From contig SKTG01000327.1 of assembly GCA_007118045.1 (NCBI GenBank), positions 1 to 17,010 on the forward strand: a stretch of 17,010 nucleotides of DNA. The letters are read 5' to 3'. Position numbers and translations under genes: made by a program. This document shows, one piece after another, positions 1 to 5,828 of this stretch (position 1 is the stretch's first letter; each line of letters begins with the position of its first letter). The DNA is from Nitriliruptoraceae bacterium. GTDB lineage: Bacteria; Actinomycetota; Nitriliruptoria; Nitriliruptorales; Nitriliruptoraceae. The notes beneath the pieces were generated by a model. That model was not told the origin of the DNA, did no database searches, and saw nothing but the letters and a program-made list of their open reading frames with translations.

Positions 1-389
1 TCGGCACCCTGTCCGGCCTCGGCCGCGGGTCGGTCGGTCGGCGGCGCCGCAGGAGGCGGCGTCGCCGCGGCCGCCTCCCGTTCCTGCTGCTCCCGCAGGT
101 GCGGCGGCAGGACCTTGGCGGCCTTCTTGCGTTCCGGGGGCGCGGACGCCTGCATCGAGCGGTAACGCTCGAGCTCCTGCTGCTCCCGGTCACGCTTCGC
201 CTGCTCCTCGGCCTTGCGCTCCGCCTCGGTCTTGCCGAGGGAATCGCGGAACCGAGCAGCGTCGGCGTCCGAGACGGACGACGAGTGGCTCTTGGCTTCG
301 ATGTCGAGCTCGCTCAGGCGACGCAGGACCTCCTTGTTGTGGAGGCCCGTCTCCTTGGCCAGTTCGTAGACGCGGACCTTGTTGCTCAC
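1..389 (-). CDS. infB: Translation initiation factor IF-2, N-terminal part (runs off the window)
   Basis: Only the first 129 codons are in the window; the gene continues past position 1. IF-2 is the GTPase that places initiator tRNA on the 30S subunit. The start GTG (389-387) opens with VRVYELAKETGLHNKEVLRRL, the helical IF-2 N-terminal module (about residues 4-45) seen in actinobacterial IF-2. A charged Lys/Glu/Arg coiled stretch follows (about 65-110), then a Pro/Ala-rich linker, as usual before the G domain. The GTPase domain itself is not visible here. The start overlaps the ylxR stop by 4 bp (GTGA), with GAGGAG about 9 nt upstream, so translation is probably coupled to ylxR. Synteny with rimP-nusA-ylxR makes the call firm despite the truncation. 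Confidence 0.93.
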   Translation of the reverse strand, partial: MSNKVRVYELAKETGLHNKEVLRRLSELDIEAKSHSSSVSDADAARFRDSLGKTEAERKAEEQAKRDREQQELERYRSMQASAPPERKKAAKVLPPHLREQQEREAAAATPPPAAPPTDRPAAEAGQGA

Positions 390-706
390 GCGTTCTCGCT
401 CCTCACGGTGCCGTCAGGCACCCGGTGGTGCCCCACCAGGTCGTGTAGCTCGTCGAGCGCTGCTGCGACCTCCGGTCCGGTCGGCCCCCGGAGGGCCCGG
501 CGGAGCGCGGCACCGTCGCGACGGCGGACCATCGCGAGGCAGTCAGGGTCGTAGCAGACGTACGCACCACGGCCGGGGAGCCGGGCCGACGGATCCGCGT
601 GGACCCCCTCGGGGGTCCTGGCGACCCGCAACAACGCGTCCTTGGGACGTGCGGTGCGGCATCCGATACAGGTCCGGACCGGCGCGCGTGGCGCGGTGCC
701 CGTCAA
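386..706 (-). CDS. ylxR: YlxR-family RNA-binding protein between nusA and infB
   Basis: This small basic protein (106 aa from the chosen start) is of the YlxR/DUF448 family, which sits between nusA and infB in many bacteria. Family members are thought to bind nucleic acid, and a link to RNase P has been reported for some. Visible family motifs are the N-terminal RTCIGCR and the central GRGAYVC followed by a second Cys (CYDPDC). I chose a TTG start at 706 because GAAGGAAG lies just upstream with about 6 nt spacing, and the protein then begins about 10 residues before the RTCIGCR motif, as in the family. In-frame GTG codons at 757 and 796 would add a low-complexity tail that runs through a hairpin and have no good ribosome binding site. 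The stop overlaps the infB start by 4 bp. Confidence 0.88.
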   Translation of the reverse strand: MTGTAPRAPVRTCIGCRTARPKDALLRVARTPEGVHADPSARLPGRGAYVCYDPDCLAMVRRRDGAALRRALRGPTGPEVAAALDELHDLVGHHRVPDGTVRSENA

Positions 707-763
707 GGGTACTTCCTTCTGGCTCCACGGTCGGTGGCTTGGTTGTCGTGCGCACACGCGGCT

Positions 764-791
764 GGGGGCGGATCCGTCCGGTACCGCCCCC
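764..791 (-). terminator. Hairpin between nusA and ylxR (attenuator or processing site)
   Basis: There is a perfect 8-bp GC stem (arms 764-771 and 784-791, GGGGGCGG/CCGCCCCC) with a 12-nt loop in the 97-nt gap between the nusA stop and the preferred ylxR start. No T-run follows, so it is a weak intrinsic terminator at best. It could be a partial attenuator or RNA-processing element inside the operon. It is also an argument against the far-upstream ylxR starts. Confidence 0.4.
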
Positions 792-803
792 GGCACCGTG
801 CGC

Positions 804-2126
804 TTACGCCTGGGTCCCCTCGTCCGGGGCCGGGTCGGTACCCGGCTCGGTGTCGGGCGTGACCGCTTCCTCGGTCCCCGCGACCGGGTCGGGGATCGAC
901 CCGGCCCCGGCGGCGGCCGCGGCCGTCGCGTCCTGGGTGGTCACCGGCGCATCCGCGACGGGCAGGTCCGTGGGAGCGGCGTCGGGCTCGGCGCTGGCGA
1001 CGTCGTCCTCCTCGTCCTCGAGCGCGGACTTGCGGACCACCTCGGCGGACTCGTAGGCCTGCTCGATCGCCTTCGCGCCCTCCTCGGAGAGCGGGTTGCC
1101 GTACTCGTCGATCAGGCCGTTCTCGAACGCCTCCTGGAAGGCCCGCTGCTCCGCCTCGAACTGGGTCTCCGACTTGATGTCGATGCGCCAGCCGGTCAGG
1201 CGCGCGGCGAGCCGCGCGTTCTGGCCTTCGCGCCCGATCGCGAGCGAGAGCTGGTAGTCGGGTACGACCACCATCGCGGTGCCGTCGTCCGGGTAGAGGT
1301 AGACGCTGGAGACCTTCGCCGGGGACAGCGCGTTGGCCACCAGCTGCTCCGGCTCGTCGGCCCAGCGCACGATGTCGATGCGCTCGAGCTCGTCGGCGTG
1401 CAGCTCCTTCTGGACACCTCGGGCACGCTGACCGGCCGGACCGACGCAGGCGCCGACGGGGTCGACGTCGGGGTCGTTGGACATCACCGCGACCTTGGTG
1501 CGGTGCCCCGCTTCGCGCGCGATGCCGCGGATCTCGACGATGGCCTGCTCGATCTCCGGGACCTCGAGCGCGAACAGCCCGACGACGAGCGCCGGGTGGG
1601 TCCGCGACGCCACGATCTGGGCCCCACGGTCCCGCCGTTGCACCTCGATCACGACCGCTCGGGTGTGCGCCCCGTGCTCGAGCCGCTCGTTCGGGATCTG
1701 CTCGGAGAACGGCACGAACGCCGTGTTGCGGCCGAGCTCGATGTAGGTCTGGTTGCCCTGCTGGCTGACGGTGCCCGCGACGATGTCACCCTCACGGCCG
1801 ACGAACTCCCCGTAGGTCGCCTCACGCTCGGCCTCGCGCAGACGCTGGAGCAGCACCTGCTTGGCGGTCTGCGCCACGATGCGACCGAAGTCCTTCGGCT
1901 CCTCCTGCCACTCGGAGACGATGTTGCCCTCGTCGTCGAGCTCCTGCGCGAAGAGGGTGACCTCCCCGGTGGTGCGATCGACCGTGACACGGGCCTCGTC
2001 GGCCGAGGCGTGCGCCGAGCGCTTGTACGCCGAGGCCATGGCGGTCTCGAACGCCTCGACCACCGTCAGGAAGTCGATGCTCTTCTCACGCTCGATCTGA
2101 CGCAACGCGTCGATGTCGATCTTCAC
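804..2126 (-). CDS. nusA: Transcription termination/antitermination factor NusA
   Basis: NusA (440 aa) binds RNA polymerase and nascent RNA and modulates pausing, termination and antitermination. The order is the NusA N-terminal domain (about 1-110), an S1 domain (about 112-180, from EGDIVAGTV), KH1 containing GACVGPAGQRARGV followed by ERIDIVRW, and KH2 with LSLAIGREGQNARLAARLTG near residue 300. After KH2 a tail of about 120 residues begins helical and charged and ends as an Ala/Pro/Asp/Glu-rich, probably disordered stretch. Actinobacterial NusA is usually nearer 330-350 aa and ends soon after KH2, so this tail is long. The start is GTG at 2126, with GAAAGG 7 nt upstream and a 19-nt gap after rimP. 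The KH1 turn reads GPAG where relatives usually have an Arg. Identity is certain; the role of the tail is unknown. Confidence 0.97.
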   Translation of the reverse strand: MKIDIDALRQIEREKSIDFLTVVEAFETAMASAYKRSAHASADEARVTVDRTTGEVTLFAQELDDEGNIVSEWQEEPKDFGRIVAQTAKQVLLQRLREAEREATYGEFVGREGDIVAGTVSQQGNQTYIELGRNTAFVPFSEQIPNERLEHGAHTRAVVIEVQRRDRGAQIVASRTHPALVVGLFALEVPEIEQAIVEIRGIAREAGHRTKVAVMSNDPDVDPVGACVGPAGQRARGVQKELHADELERIDIVRWADEPEQLVANALSPAKVSSVYLYPDDGTAMVVVPDYQLSLAIGREGQNARLAARLTGWRIDIKSETQFEAEQRAFQEAFENGLIDEYGNPLSEEGAKAIEQAYESAEVVRKSALEDEEDDVASAEPDAAPTDLPVADAPVTTQDATAAAAAGAGSIPDPVAGTEEAVTPDTEPGTDPAPDEGTQA

Positions 2127-2145
2127 CTACGAGCCTTTCGTGCGC

Positions 2146-2631
2146 TCACCACGGGAGCACGACGTGACCACGCGCGACGGTGCCGAGCGGCACCACCTGC
2201 GACCCGGCCTCGTCCTCCAGGGTGATCTCGGTGTCGGTCGCGTCGACGAGCGTGCCCGTGAGTTCGGACGGCGCGTCCGCGTCGCTGGTGAGCTCCACGC
2301 GGACCTGCCGGCCGACGTTGCGGCGGAAGTCGCGAGGGCGGGTGAGTGGGCGGTCGACGCCCGGGGAGCTGACCTCGAGCCGGTAGCCGCCGGCGATCGG
2401 GTCGTGCTCGTCGAGCGCGTCGCCGAGCTCGCGTGAGAGCTCGGCCACGGTGTCGACGTCGAGGTCGTGGTCGGCATCGAGGTCGGCGACGTCGGCGACC
2501 ACGCGCACCATGCGGCTGCCCTTGTGGCCCTTGACCCGGACCTCCAGGATCTCCATGCCACGGGCGGCCGCCAGCGGGGCGGCGAGGTCGTGCACGGCCG
2601 CCACCAGTTCGGGGTCCTCGGTGCTGGCCAT
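2146..2631 (-). CDS. rimP: Ribosome maturation factor RimP
   Basis: RimP (161 aa) is a cytoplasmic factor needed for maturation of the 30S subunit. The diagnostic central motif YRLEVSSPGVDRPLTRPRDF is present, preceded by the N-terminal alpha/beta domain (residues about 8-80, with VRVVAD) and followed by the C-terminal SH3-like domain (about 90-161). I chose ATG 2631-2629, because the in-frame GTG two codons upstream (2637-2635) lies inside the strong ribosome binding site AGGAGGTGA. RimP is the first gene of the rimP-nusA-ylxR-infB operon and is followed by nusA after 19 nt. A leader of about 280 nt and a candidate promoter lie upstream (see 2920-2948). Confidence 0.96.
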   Translation of the reverse strand: MASTEDPELVAAVHDLAAPLAAARGMEILEVRVKGHKGSRMVRVVADVADLDADHDLDVDTVAELSRELGDALDEHDPIAGGYRLEVSSPGVDRPLTRPRDFRRNVGRQVRVELTSDADAPSELTGTLVDATDTEITLEDEAGSQVVPLGTVARGHVVLPW

Positions 2632-2742
2632 GGTCACCTCCTCGCTGTGGTGGATCGGCTCGTGTCGGGCCCGGGACGGTTCGGGCGACGGTGCTGCTTG
2701 TTGCCGGGAGCTCCCCCGTTCGCGGCTCCGGCCTCACGTCAA

Positions 2743-2766
2743 CGGCCGGCCCCCTGGGGCCGGCCG
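2743..2766 (-). terminator. Strong GC hairpin in the ispG-rimP gap (terminator or leader attenuator)
   Basis: There is an 11-bp perfect inverted repeat (arms 2743-2753 and 2756-2766) with only 2 nt between the arms; 9-10 bp with a tetraloop is more realistic. It is the strongest hairpin in the ispG-rimP gap and ends 111 nt before the rimP start. No T-run follows on the minus strand. It may terminate readthrough from ispG or act as a leader attenuator for rimP-nusA. Confidence 0.5.
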
Positions 2767-2874
2767 CCGCGTCGGACGTCCGCTGTCGATCCTCGTGCTC
2801 GTCGTCCACGGTCGGTCGTGTCGTCGGGGTCACCACCACCGGAGCGGGGCACCCACCGCGTCGAGTCGGGTACG

Positions 2875-2909
2875 GCGCCGAACGCGGCGCAGCGGGCCGT
2901 CAGGCCCGC
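2875..2909 (-). promoter_or_regulatory. Tandem hairpins at the start of the rimP leader
   Basis: There are two adjacent inverted repeats. The first is 2892-2898/2903-2909 (GCGGGCC/GGCCCGC, 4-nt loop) and the second is 2875-2880/2885-2890 (GCGCCG/CGGCGC, 4-nt loop). They lie just after the predicted transcription start from the promoter at 2920-2948, so they would fold at the extreme 5' end of the rimP-nusA mRNA. A role in attenuation or RNA stability is inference only. Confidence 0.4.
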
Positions 2910-2919
2910 CGCGGGGGCG

Positions 2920-2948
2920 ACCTTACCACGGGGCCTCCCAGGTCGCCA
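2920..2948 (-). promoter_or_regulatory. Candidate promoter for the rimP-nusA-ylxR-infB operon
   Basis: The minus strand shows an extended -10 element TGG-TAAGGT (2928-2920), which fits the actinobacterial TANNNT pattern. A weak -35, TGGCGA (2948-2943), lies 17 nt away. Transcription would start near 2913, giving a leader of about 280 nt to the rimP ATG. It is the best AT-containing element in a gap that is otherwise nearly pure GC. Confidence 0.5.
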
Positions 2949-2975
2949 CGGAGCGGGACGCCTCGCGGGGGCGCC

Positions 2976-3018
2976 GACCCCGGAGGCCGTCACGCAGCGT
3001 GACGAGGACCCCGGAGGC
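2976..3018. repeat. 12-bp direct repeat flanking the palindrome after ispG
   Basis: GACCCCGGAGGC occurs at 2976-2987 and again at 3007-3018, on either side of the 2988-3004 palindrome. The repeats are exact and the unit spacing is 31 bp. They could be part of a composite regulatory site or a small local duplication. Confidence 0.5.
2988..3004. promoter_or_regulatory. 17-bp palindrome matching the BldD-box consensus
   Basis: CGTCACGCAGCGTGACG is a perfect 17-bp palindrome around a central A. Its inner 15 bases fit the published Streptomyces BldD-box consensus nTnACnC(A/T)GnGTnAn at every fixed position. It lies 14 bp after the ispG stop and about 75-90 bp upstream of the predicted transcription start of the rimP-nusA operon. 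It is flanked by two copies of GACCCCGGAGGC (2976-2987, 3007-3018). The palindrome is seen; BldD binding is inferred, and a short hairpin is the alternative reading. Confidence 0.45.
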
Positions 3019-4191
3019 TCAGGCGACCACCGGCGCGCCGTCGCCCCGCTCGGCCCGGATGTCCTCGGCCATCTCGGTCGCGAAGTGGACCATCGCCTCG
3101 ACGATGTCCTCCTCGCGCACCGTGGCGATCTTCTCGCCCTTCTTGATGATGTCGCCCTTGCCGTTGCCCGCAGCAACACCGAGGTCGGCTTCGCGTGCCT
3201 CCCCCGGCCCGTTGACCACGCAGCCCATCACCGCGACCCGCAGGGGTGCGTCGATGCCCTCGAGCCCCTTCTGGACGTCCTCGGCGAGGGTCCACACGTC
3301 GACCTGCGCGCGCCCGCACGAGGGGCAGGAGACCACGTCGAGGCCGCGCTGGCGCAGGTGGAGGGATTCCAGGATGGCGATGCCGGCCTTGACCTCCTCC
3401 ACCGGGTCGGCGGAGAGCGAGACCCGGATGGTGTCGCCGATGCCCTCGGCCAGGAGCGTCCCGATCCCGACGGCGGACTTGATGGAGCCGGTCTTGAGCG
3501 GCCCGGCCTCCGTGACCCCGAGATGGAGCGGGTAGTCCGTGCGTTCCGCGAGCAGCCGGTAGGTCTGGATCATCGTCCAGGGGTCGGAGTGCTTGACGCT
3601 GATCTTCGTGTCGTGGAAGCCGACGTCCTCCAGCAACCGGGTCTCGCGCAGGGCGGACTCGACCATCGCCTCCGGGGTCGGCCCCCCGAACTCGTCGAGC
3701 ACGGCCTGCTCGAGCGACCCACCGTTGACCCCGATGCGGATCGCCACCCCGGCGTCGTCGGCCATCTGGCCGAGCAGCGCCACCTTGTCGTGCTTCTTGA
3801 TGTTGCCGGGGTTGATCCGCACCCCCGCGCATCCGGCCTCGATCGCCATCACCGCGTACTTCCACTGGAAGTGGATGTCGGCGATGACGGGGATCCGGGC
3901 GTGCTCGGCGATGTAGGCCAGCGCCTCCGCGTCCTCGCGGCGCGGCACGGCGACCCGGACGACGTCCGCTCCGGCCGCTTGAGCGGCCGCGATCGCCTGC
4001 AGGGTCAGGTCGGCCTCGTGGGTCGGTGTGACCGTCATGGTCTGCACGGAGATGGGAGCGTCCCCGCCGACCTCGAGCGGGCCCAGCCGGATCGTGCGCG
4101 TGCGGCGGCGCTCGGGACCGGGCGAGTCCACACCGGTGGCGACCGCCGGGTCGGTGGGCAGGAGGGGAAGATGATCGGGCAGGTCGGCCAC
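3019..4191 (-). CDS. ispG: 4-hydroxy-3-methylbut-2-en-1-yl diphosphate synthase (flavodoxin), IspG/GcpE
   Basis: IspG (390 aa) carries out the penultimate MEP-pathway step, reducing ME-cPP to HMBPP with a [4Fe-4S] cluster. The N-terminal TIM barrel contains PISVQTMTVTPTHEADLT, ADIHFQWKYA and GVRINPGNI. The C-terminal domain carries the cluster ligands Cys289, Cys292 (SCPSCGR) and Cys324 (MGCVVNGPGEA) and the Glu331 ligand, with the same spacing as E. coli C270/C273/C305/E312. The start is GTG at 4191, with GAGGAG about 6 nt upstream. A -10-like TAGTAT lies about 56 nt upstream. The neighbours dxr (same pathway) and the M50 protease form the common actinobacterial dxr-rip-ispG order. Residues 1-30 are a variable extension. 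Confidence 0.97.
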   Translation of the reverse strand: MADLPDHLPLLPTDPAVATGVDSPGPERRRTRTIRLGPLEVGGDAPISVQTMTVTPTHEADLTLQAIAAAQAAGADVVRVAVPRREDAEALAYIAEHARIPVIADIHFQWKYAVMAIEAGCAGVRINPGNIKKHDKVALLGQMADDAGVAIRIGVNGGSLEQAVLDEFGGPTPEAMVESALRETRLLEDVGFHDTKISVKHSDPWTMIQTYRLLAERTDYPLHLGVTEAGPLKTGSIKSAVGIGTLLAEGIGDTIRVSLSADPVEEVKAGIAILESLHLRQRGLDVVSCPSCGRAQVDVWTLAEDVQKGLEGIDAPLRVAVMGCVVNGPGEAREADLGVAAGNGKGDIIKKGEKIATVREEDIVEAMVHFATEMAEDIRAERGDGAPVVA

Positions 4192-4246
4192 GACGGGCTC
4201 CTCGGCGACTGCGGGAGCGGAGCGCTCTGTGCGAGGTTCGGACCCG

Positions 4247-4252
4247 ATACTA
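4247..4252 (-). promoter_or_regulatory. Candidate -10 element of ispG
   Basis: TAGTAT on the minus strand (4252-4247) matches five of six bases of the TATAAT consensus in a very GC-rich gap. It lies 55 nt before the ispG GTG. I see no recognisable -35 at 16-18 nt. Transcription would start near 4240. Confidence 0.4.
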
Positions 4253-4285
4253 CCGGCAGGTGGGTCCCGGCCCGGGTCGGCCGAT

Positions 4286-4304
4286 CCGACCGGTGGCCGG
4301 TCGG
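4286..4304 (-). terminator. Hairpin downstream of the M50 protease gene
   Basis: There is a perfect 8-bp stem (CCGACCGG at 4286-4293, CCGGTCGG at 4297-4304) with a 3-nt loop, 42 nt after the protease stop and upstream of the ispG -10. It is a likely intrinsic terminator of the rlmN-dxr-protease operon, although no T-run follows. Confidence 0.45.
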
Positions 4305-4310
4305 TCCGCC

Positions 4311-4352
4311 CTCACCCGCGACTCACCCGCGCTCTCACCCCCGCGCTCACCC
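4311..4352 (-). repeat. Four-copy GGGTGAG short tandem repeat over the protease stop codon
   Basis: On the minus strand GGGTGAG occurs four times, at 4352-4346, 4340-4334, 4328-4322 and 4317-4311, with a period of 12, 12 and 11 bp. The first copy contains the TGA stop of the M50 protease gene; the others follow directly in the 3' region. A GC-rich spacer (CGCGG, AGCGC, TCGC) separates the units. Confidence 0.6.
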
Positions 4353-5828
4353 GAAGGTGATCGGGTCGATGATGTCGAGCCACAGGGTCGTGGCGAACAC
4401 CAGCAGGAGGACGCCGATCACGGGCAGGGCGACCGCCGTGATGGCTCGGGGGTCCACCGTGAAGGTCTCCGGCCGACCGCGGAGGCGCTGCACCGTGGTG
4501 CCGAGCTTCTCGACCGCGAGCACCGCGAGGTGGCCGCCGTCGAAGGGGGGCAGGGGGACCATGTTGAAGATGAACAGGAACACGTTGATGTAGGCCAGCA
4601 GGAACAGCAGGGCGAAGAGCCCGACCCCGCCCTGCTCGGCTGCCCCACCGGCGAACGAGGCGATGCCGACGACCGACACGGCGCCCTCCGGGTCGCGTTC
4701 CTGCGCGCCCAGCGACGTCGACACGAGGTCGGAGAGCCCGGCGGGGCTGAACACCGCCGCGAGCCCCTGCACGCTGGCACCGAGCATCGGGACCACGCCG
4801 CCGATCGGCTCGTCCTCGTCGCCGACCGCCGCCCGTTGCAGCGCGTCGACCGGCCCGAGCCGCTCGCTCACCTCGCCGGGCACGAACCCTGCGACACCGA
4901 TCGTCTCCCCGGTCCCGGGATCGGTCTCCTCGAGCGGGACCAGCTCGATCCGCGCCACCTCGCCGTCGCGCTCGACCGTCAGCGTCGTCGGCTGCCCGGG
5001 TCGTTGGCGCAGCACCTGGCGCAGCCGCTCGAAGTCCTCGGACTCGACGCCCTCGACCGCCCGGAGCCGGTCACCCGGGGCCAGGCCCGCCTCCTCGGCC
5101 GGACTGTCCTCGAGGACGACGGCGACCTCGGTCGTCGGTTCGCCCGTCGGTTGCGCGATCAGGAGGTAGCCGCCGAGCAGCAGGCCGAAGGCGATGAGCA
5201 GGTGCGTCACGGGACCCAGGAAGATCGCCAGGGCCCGCTGCCACCGCGGCCGGTCGTGGTAGAAGCGTCCCTCGTCGCCGCGCTGGAGGCGCCAGGGGAG
5301 GTCGCCGACCCGTTCGCTGTCGCCCACCTCGGTGAGCATGACCTGTGCGAGCGAGGTCCTGGCCTCGGTCAGGTCGGGGTCGTGGCCGATCGTGGCGCGC
5401 GTGCGCTCGACGATGCGCTGCGCGACGGTGGCCGGGGTCCCCCGTTCCAGCAGGGTGTCCCGGAGTCGCTCCCAGGTCGCCGGCGGAACGGTCGGAGGTG
5501 GGGCGGCGGGCGTGGTGACGACCCGCTGGTCCTGCTCCCGGTCCGCCGAGAGGGCCTGCGGGTCGAACACCTCGTCGACGACCGGTCGCCGACGTTCGTC
5601 GAGCGGGCTCATCCCCCGGATCGAGACGAAGCCGCCGAGAGGGAAGGCCTTCACGCCGTACTCGGTCTCCCCGCGACGGGTCGACCAGAGGGTCGGCCCG
5701 AAACCGACGAAGTAGCGGTCGGCTCGCATGCCGAACAGCTTCGCGGTGACGAGGTGGCCGAGCTCGTGGACGAGCACGGCGAGCAGGATCGCGACGACGA
5801 ACGCCGTGATGCCGAGCGCGAAGGTCAT
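4347..5828 (-). CDS. rseP: Site-2 intramembrane metalloprotease, M50 family (RseP/Rip1 type)
   Basis: This zinc protease (493 aa) cleaves transmembrane substrates such as anti-sigma factors. Membrane segment 1 (about 4-24) runs into HELGH (21-25), which holds two zinc ligands and the catalytic Glu22. Segment 2 is about 199-225. A PDZ domain covers about 234-300 (DSPAEEAGLAPGDRL). Segment 3 (about 402-422) leads into NMVPLPPFDGGHL, where Asp430 is the third zinc ligand. Segment 4 is about 463-484. Two features are odd: an Ala/Pro/Arg-rich insertion of about 100 residues (about 85-188) between the LGGFVSIRGM motif and segment 2, and GPVTH at 205-209 where relatives usually have GPxxN. The length exceeds the usual 400-450 aa. 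Its ATG overlaps the dxr stop by 4 bp. Its partner sigma/anti-sigma system is not in the window. Confidence 0.94.
   Translation of the reverse strand: MTFALGITAFVVAILLAVLVHELGHLVTAKLFGMRADRYFVGFGPTLWSTRRGETEYGVKAFPLGGFVSIRGMSPLDERRRPVVDEVFDPQALSADREQDQRVVTTPAAPPPTVPPATWERLRDTLLERGTPATVAQRIVERTRATIGHDPDLTEARTSLAQVMLTEVGDSERVGDLPWRLQRGDEGRFYHDRPRWQRALAIFLGPVTHLLIAFGLLLGGYLLIAQPTGEPTTEVAVVLEDSPAEEAGLAPGDRLRAVEGVESEDFERLRQVLRQRPGQPTTLTVERDGEVARIELVPLEETDPGTGETIGVAGFVPGEVSERLGPVDALQRAAVGDEDEPIGGVVPMLGASVQGLAAVFSPAGLSDLVSTSLGAQERDPEGAVSVVGIASFAGGAAEQGGVGLFALLFLLAYINVFLFIFNMVPLPPFDGGHLAVLAVEKLGTTVQRLRGRPETFTVDPRAITAVALPVIGVLLLVFATTLWLDIIDPITFG

Noticed and set aside
642..2225. Long open frame on the plus strand, 527 codons, opposite nusA
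   Set aside because: It is the complement of nusA and ylxR. Its product is Arg/Leu/Asp/Gly-rich with no recognisable domain, typical of antisense frames in GC-rich genes.
2737..2742. TTGACG as a -35 for rimP
   Set aside because: No -10-like hexamer lies 16-19 nt downstream, and it adjoins the 11-bp hairpin.
2467..4593. Long open frame on the plus strand, 708 codons, across rimP and ispG
   Set aside because: It spans three genes and two intergenic regions with unlikely composition. The minus-strand genes have clear family motifs.
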